The notes under the pieces: model-generated
Seen by the model: the letters and a program-made list of their open reading frames with translations, nothing else
What the model was told of the DNA's origin: nothing
Databases searched by the model: none
DNA from: Verrucomicrobiota bacterium
GTDB lineage: Bacteria > Verrucomicrobiota > Verrucomicrobiia > Chthoniobacterales > UBA10450
NCBI GenBank assembly: GCA_003219945.1
Contig: QHQV01000082.1
Coordinates: forward strand, 1-7,193
DNA: 7,193 bases
Direction of reading: 5' to 3'
Translations under genes and position numbers: made by a program
In this document: positions 4,744-7,193 of the stretch, one piece after another
Layout of the letters: every line of letters begins with the position of its first letter
Position numbering within the stretch: position 1 is the first letter of the stretch

Positions 4744-6741
4744 ATGGCAGACGCGACGCGCATCCAAATTGCCGCCGAACTGGAGCGCAAAATGGAGGAT
4801 GCTATTGCGCGTTATCCGACGGAGCACCGTCGAAGCGCAGCGATGCCGCTGTTGCATTTATGGCAGGAACACTTCGGGTTCATCAGCGATGAAGCCACTT
4901 TCTGGATCGCACAAAAACTAGGCCTCCAACCGATCAACATTCTCGAGCTGATCACTTTTTATCCAATGTTCCGCCAGCATCCGGCGGGCAAGACGCATAT
5001 CCGGATCTGCCGCACGCTCAGTTGCGCGATGGCGGGTGGATTCGAACTGATGGAAAATTTGTGCGCAAGTCTGGAAATCCAGCGCTCGAGTGATGGTGAA
5101 GAAATGCATAATCCAATCGCCCTCAGCGCCGACGGAACTTACAGCGTCGAATTTGTTGAGTGCCTGGCCAGCTGCCACACCGCGCCAGTGTGCATGGTTG
5201 GCGAACAACTGCACGAGAAGGTAAATCCAGATTCTGCAGCCGACCTGGTCGGTAATCGGCAATCGACAATCGGCAATTTGCAATTGCCATGGCCGCCGCA
5301 TCCTTTGGAACACCGGTTGGTCTATAAGGATATCGGGCGCCCGGGTTGGAGTAGCGACATCGATTGTTACCTGCGCGACGGCGGTTACGAACAATTAAAA
5401 CAAGCGTTGACTCTGTCGCGCGATGACATTGTCAACAAAGTCAAAAACTCCGGACTCCGCGGCCGCGGTGGAGCTGGGTTTTCCTGCGGCTTGAAATGGA
5501 GCTTTATCAGGCCAGACGAAAAGCGGCCGGTGTATTTAATCTGCAACGCCGACGAATCGGAGCCGGGCACATTCAAGGATCGCTACATCATTCACGAAGA
5601 TCCGCACCAGTTGCTCGAAGGCATGTTGATCGCATGTTATGCGCTTGGTGCACACACCGCGTACATCTACATCCGCGGAGAATTCCCGGAAGGCGCGAAA
5701 ATCCTCGAGCGCGCGATCGAAGAAGCGCGGCACCACAATTTCCTTGGCAAAAACATTCTCGGGTCCGGATTCGACCTTGAGTTCTATATTCACCGCGGCG
5801 CGGGCGCATACATTTGCGGCGAGGAAACCGGTCTAATCGAATCGCTCGAGGGGAAACGCGGTTATCCGCGGATCAAGCCGCCGTATTTTCCTGCGGTGTT
5901 GGGTCTATATATGTGTCCGACCATCGTCAACAACGTGGAGACACTCTGTAACATTAAACATATCATAGGCATGGGCGGCGCAGAGTATGCGCGCCTCGGC
6001 CGGCCTAACAATACCGGCACCCGAGTTCTCTGCGTCAGCGGCGACGTGCAGCGTCCAGGCTACTTTGAAGTTGAAGTCGGCGCCGTTACGATGGGACAGC
6101 TGATTTATGAGATGGCCGGCGGCTTGCGACCGGGTCGAAAACTAAAAGCCGTCATTCCAGGTGGCAGCTCCGCGAAAGTGTTGCGCGCCGATGAACGTTT
6201 CAAGCTGAAGGAAAGACAGACCGACGGTTCGACAGTTGAACGCGAAATCTCACTCGACGATATCCCAATGGATTTCGATTCCCTCGCCGCCGCAGGCTCG
6301 ATGGCGGGTTCCGGAGGCGTGATCGTGCTGGACGATTCGCGCGACATGGTTTGGGCGCTGAACAACATCAACAAGTTCTATGCACACGAGAGCTGCGGCC
6401 AATGCACACCCTGTCGGGAAGGCTCGCTTTGGATGCAAAAAATCACCGACCGCATGCTGCGCGGCGGCGGCGTGCTCGAAGACCCGAAAACACTGAAAAC
6501 CATTGGCGATAACATCGCGGGGCGCACCATTTGCGCATTTGGCGAAGCCTGCGCGTGGCCGACGCAAAGTTTCGTCGAAAAATTCCCGGAAGAATTTGTG
6601 TCGCGCGCCCAAAAACCCGTTCCCCCACCCCTCCCGCCGGAGTACACACCCGAAGAATTAATCAAAGAAGAATCGATTCGCACCGTCCCCATGGCCCGCG
6701 ACCCCGGCTGGGAAAAAGCCGGCGCCAAAGGAACAATCTGA
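4744..6741 (+). CDS. nuoEF: Fused NADH-quinone oxidoreductase subunits E and F
   Basis: One 665-residue frame joins the 24-kDa and 51-kDa subunits of the complex I NADH-oxidising module. The NuoE part (about 1-168) is a thioredoxin-like [2Fe-2S] domain with all four ligands, Cys89-x4-Cys94 and Cys140-x3-Cys144. The NuoF part (about 185-640) has the FMN loop GLRGRGGAGF (237-246), NADESEPGTFKDRY (268-281), GAGAYICGEETGLIESLEG (352-370), PTIVNNVET (392-400), and [4Fe-4S] ligands in CGQCTPCREG (Cys551, 554, 557) plus Cys597 in TICAFGEACAWP. NADH reduces FMN here and electrons pass along the iron-sulphur chain towards NuoD. The linker (about 169-185) is encoded by a tandem heptamer array. There is no stop between domains, and the ATG at 5289 is out of frame. 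Unusual residues are SC in place of PT after GRGGAGF, Cys391 and Cys603. The tail after 622 is proline- and charge-rich. The ATG at 4744 lacks a clear Shine-Dalgarno sequence. HoxF-type hydrogenase subunits have a comparable architecture, but adjacent nuoD favours complex I. Confidence 0.95.
   Translation: MADATRIQIAAELERKMEDAIARYPTEHRRSAAMPLLHLWQEHFGFISDEATFWIAQKLGLQPINILELITFYPMFRQHPAGKTHIRICRTLSCAMAGGFELMENLCASLEIQRSSDGEEMHNPIALSADGTYSVEFVECLASCHTAPVCMVGEQLHEKVNPDSAADLVGNRQSTIGNLQLPWPPHPLEHRLVYKDIGRPGWSSDIDCYLRDGGYEQLKQALTLSRDDIVNKVKNSGLRGRGGAGFSCGLKWSFIRPDEKRPVYLICNADESEPGTFKDRYIIHEDPHQLLEGMLIACYALGAHTAYIYIRGEFPEGAKILERAIEEARHHNFLGKNILGSGFDLEFYIHRGAGAYICGEETGLIESLEGKRGYPRIKPPYFPAVLGLYMCPTIVNNVETLCNIKHIIGMGGAEYARLGRPNNTGTRVLCVSGDVQRPGYFEVEVGAVTMGQLIYEMAGGLRPGRKLKAVIPGGSSAKVLRADERFKLKERQTDGSTVEREISLDDIPMDFDSLAAAGSMAGSGGVIVLDDSRDMVWALNNINKFYAHESCGQCTPCREGSLWMQKITDRMLRGGGVLEDPKTLKTIGDNIAGRTICAFGEACAWPTQSFVEKFPEEFVSRAQKPVPPPLPPEYTPEELIKEESIRTVPMARDPGWEKAGAKGTI
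5254..5288. repeat. Tandem heptamer array at the NuoE-NuoF junction
   Basis: Five consecutive 7-bp units, AATCGGC, AATCGAC, AATCGGC, AATTTGC and AATTGCC, lie in the coding sequence and are read as NRQSTIGNLQLP. The first three are near-identical and the last two diverged. Because the unit is 7 bp, all three frames cycle through the same codons; none contains a stop on either strand. The AATCG core matches the heptamers in the yqeY-ispD spacer (1190-1210 and 1267-1301). Confidence 0.8.
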
Positions 6742-6790
6742 AAACATGACTCTTTCTCATGCTCATGCTCATGCTCGATCTGAAAATGAC
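6736..6790. repeat. Near-duplicate ends flanking a CTCATG hexamer array
   Basis: ATCTGAAAACATGAC (6736-6750, spanning the nuoEF stop) is nearly repeated as ATCTGAAAATGAC (6778-6790, spanning the next start codon). Between them lies TCTTT followed by three exact CTCATG units (6756-6773) and CTCG. The arrangement looks like a small duplication or insertion that separated nuoEF from the next gene. A 19-codon frame from ATG 6746 crosses it but has no sign of being a gene. Confidence 0.55.
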
Positions 6791-7193
6791 AACCTATTTT
6801 GACCACGAGAAGCTGAACGTATATCAGGTCGCGCTGGAGTTTAACGGCTGGGTTGGCGAACTTCTCGCTTCAATCGAGGCAAAGGCCGCCGCCAAGGACC
6901 AACTCGATCGTGCCGCAACAAGCATTCCGCTGAACATAGCGGAAGGAAATGGAAAGTTTTCAAAACGCGATCGCGCCAGATTCTTTGACACCGCCCGTGG
7001 ATCCGCTCTCGAAGCTGCCGCGGGTCTTGATGTTTTAGTCTCCCGTAAGCTAACGACAAAAACGCAGATTATTCCGGCAAAGGAGCAGCTAATCCAAATT
7101 GTGAATATGCTCATCGGGCTACTGAAGAGATTGGGCTATGACTTCAAGTCCGGAACCGTGATCGTGCGCGAAGAAGCCGATTCTGCATTCAAT
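6786..7193 (+). CDS. Four-helix-bundle protein (S23/IVP family), 3' end outside window
   Basis: From ATG 6786 the frame is open for 136 codons to the window edge with no stop. FDHEKLNVYQVALEFNGWV near the start, then QLDRAATSIPLNIAEGNGK (about residues 39-57), RARFFDTARGSALEAAAGLD (about 63-82) and a last helix around QLIQIVNMLIGLLKRLGY match the four-helix-bundle family first seen as proteins encoded in intervening sequences of some 23S rRNA genes. Homologues are also common as free-standing genes; they carry no catalytic motif and their role is unsettled, with structural data on relatives suggesting small helical oligomers. At 136 residues the visible part already covers the usual domain. 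It follows nuoEF by 44 bp on the same strand, probably co-transcribed, where one might expect nuoG. The start has no Shine-Dalgarno sequence and overlaps the direct repeat at 6778-6790. Confidence 0.85.
   Translation, partial: MTTYFDHEKLNVYQVALEFNGWVGELLASIEAKAAAKDQLDRAATSIPLNIAEGNGKFSKRDRARFFDTARGSALEAAAGLDVLVSRKLTTKTQIIPAKEQLIQIVNMLIGLLKRLGYDFKSGTVIVREEADSAFN

Noticed and set aside
4744..6741. Soluble NAD-reducing hydrogenase subunit (HoxF-like) instead of complex I
   Set aside because: The NuoE-NuoF domain order is shared with HoxF, but the neighbouring NuoD is of complex I type, lacks hydrogenase NiFe cysteine motifs, and no Hox genes are present.
6746..6802. 19-codon frame between nuoEF and the four-helix gene
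   Set aside because: It consists mostly of the hexamer repeat (His-Ala), overlaps the next gene and lacks a ribosome-binding site.

Overview
This is a stretch of bacterial chromosome of moderately high GC. It carries two divergent groups of housekeeping genes and an unusual density of short repeats. All core genes read as intact. The organism is probably a soil or environmental member of the Verrucomicrobiota (Chthoniobacter/Udaeobacter-like). That placement rests on the protein flavour, the weak ribosome-binding sites and the style of the intergenic palindromes. It is an inference that I could not test by search.

Left part (1-2784). The window opens inside a plus-strand calcineurin-like phosphoesterase gene, of which only the C-terminal part is present. 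It meets head-on a minus-strand group transcribed in the order fabD (malonyl-CoA:ACP transacylase), yqeY (GatB/YqeY-domain protein), ispD (MEP cytidylyltransferase). These genes serve fatty-acid and isoprenoid precursor synthesis. A 78-bp inverted-repeat element sits at the convergent junction, and both spacers inside the minus-strand group hold hairpin-forming repeats.

Middle (2785-3052). The spacer between the divergent fabD and nuoD genes holds a 157-bp nested palindrome resembling a REP/BIME or MITE-like element.

Right part (3053-7193). The plus strand carries a respiratory complex I segment: nuoD, a small BamE/SmpA-like lipoprotein gene overlapping it by 4 bp, and a single reading frame fusing NuoE and NuoF. 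A four-helix-bundle (S23/IVP-type) gene follows and runs off the window. nuoA, nuoB and nuoC are not upstream of nuoD here. NuoD belongs to the quinone-reducing connecting module and NuoE/NuoF to the NADH-oxidising module, so the pieces act in one membrane-bound enzyme.

The most interesting point is how the repeats meet the genes. A tandem heptamer array (AATCGNC type), related to heptamers in the yqeY-ispD spacer, lies exactly at the NuoE-NuoF junction. It is translated there as a linker and may have created the fusion. A CTCRTG hexamer array encodes the hydrophobic core of the lipoprotein signal peptide, and the same hexamer recurs between nuoEF and the next gene. No tRNA, rRNA, CRISPR array, transposase or recognisable new defence system was found.
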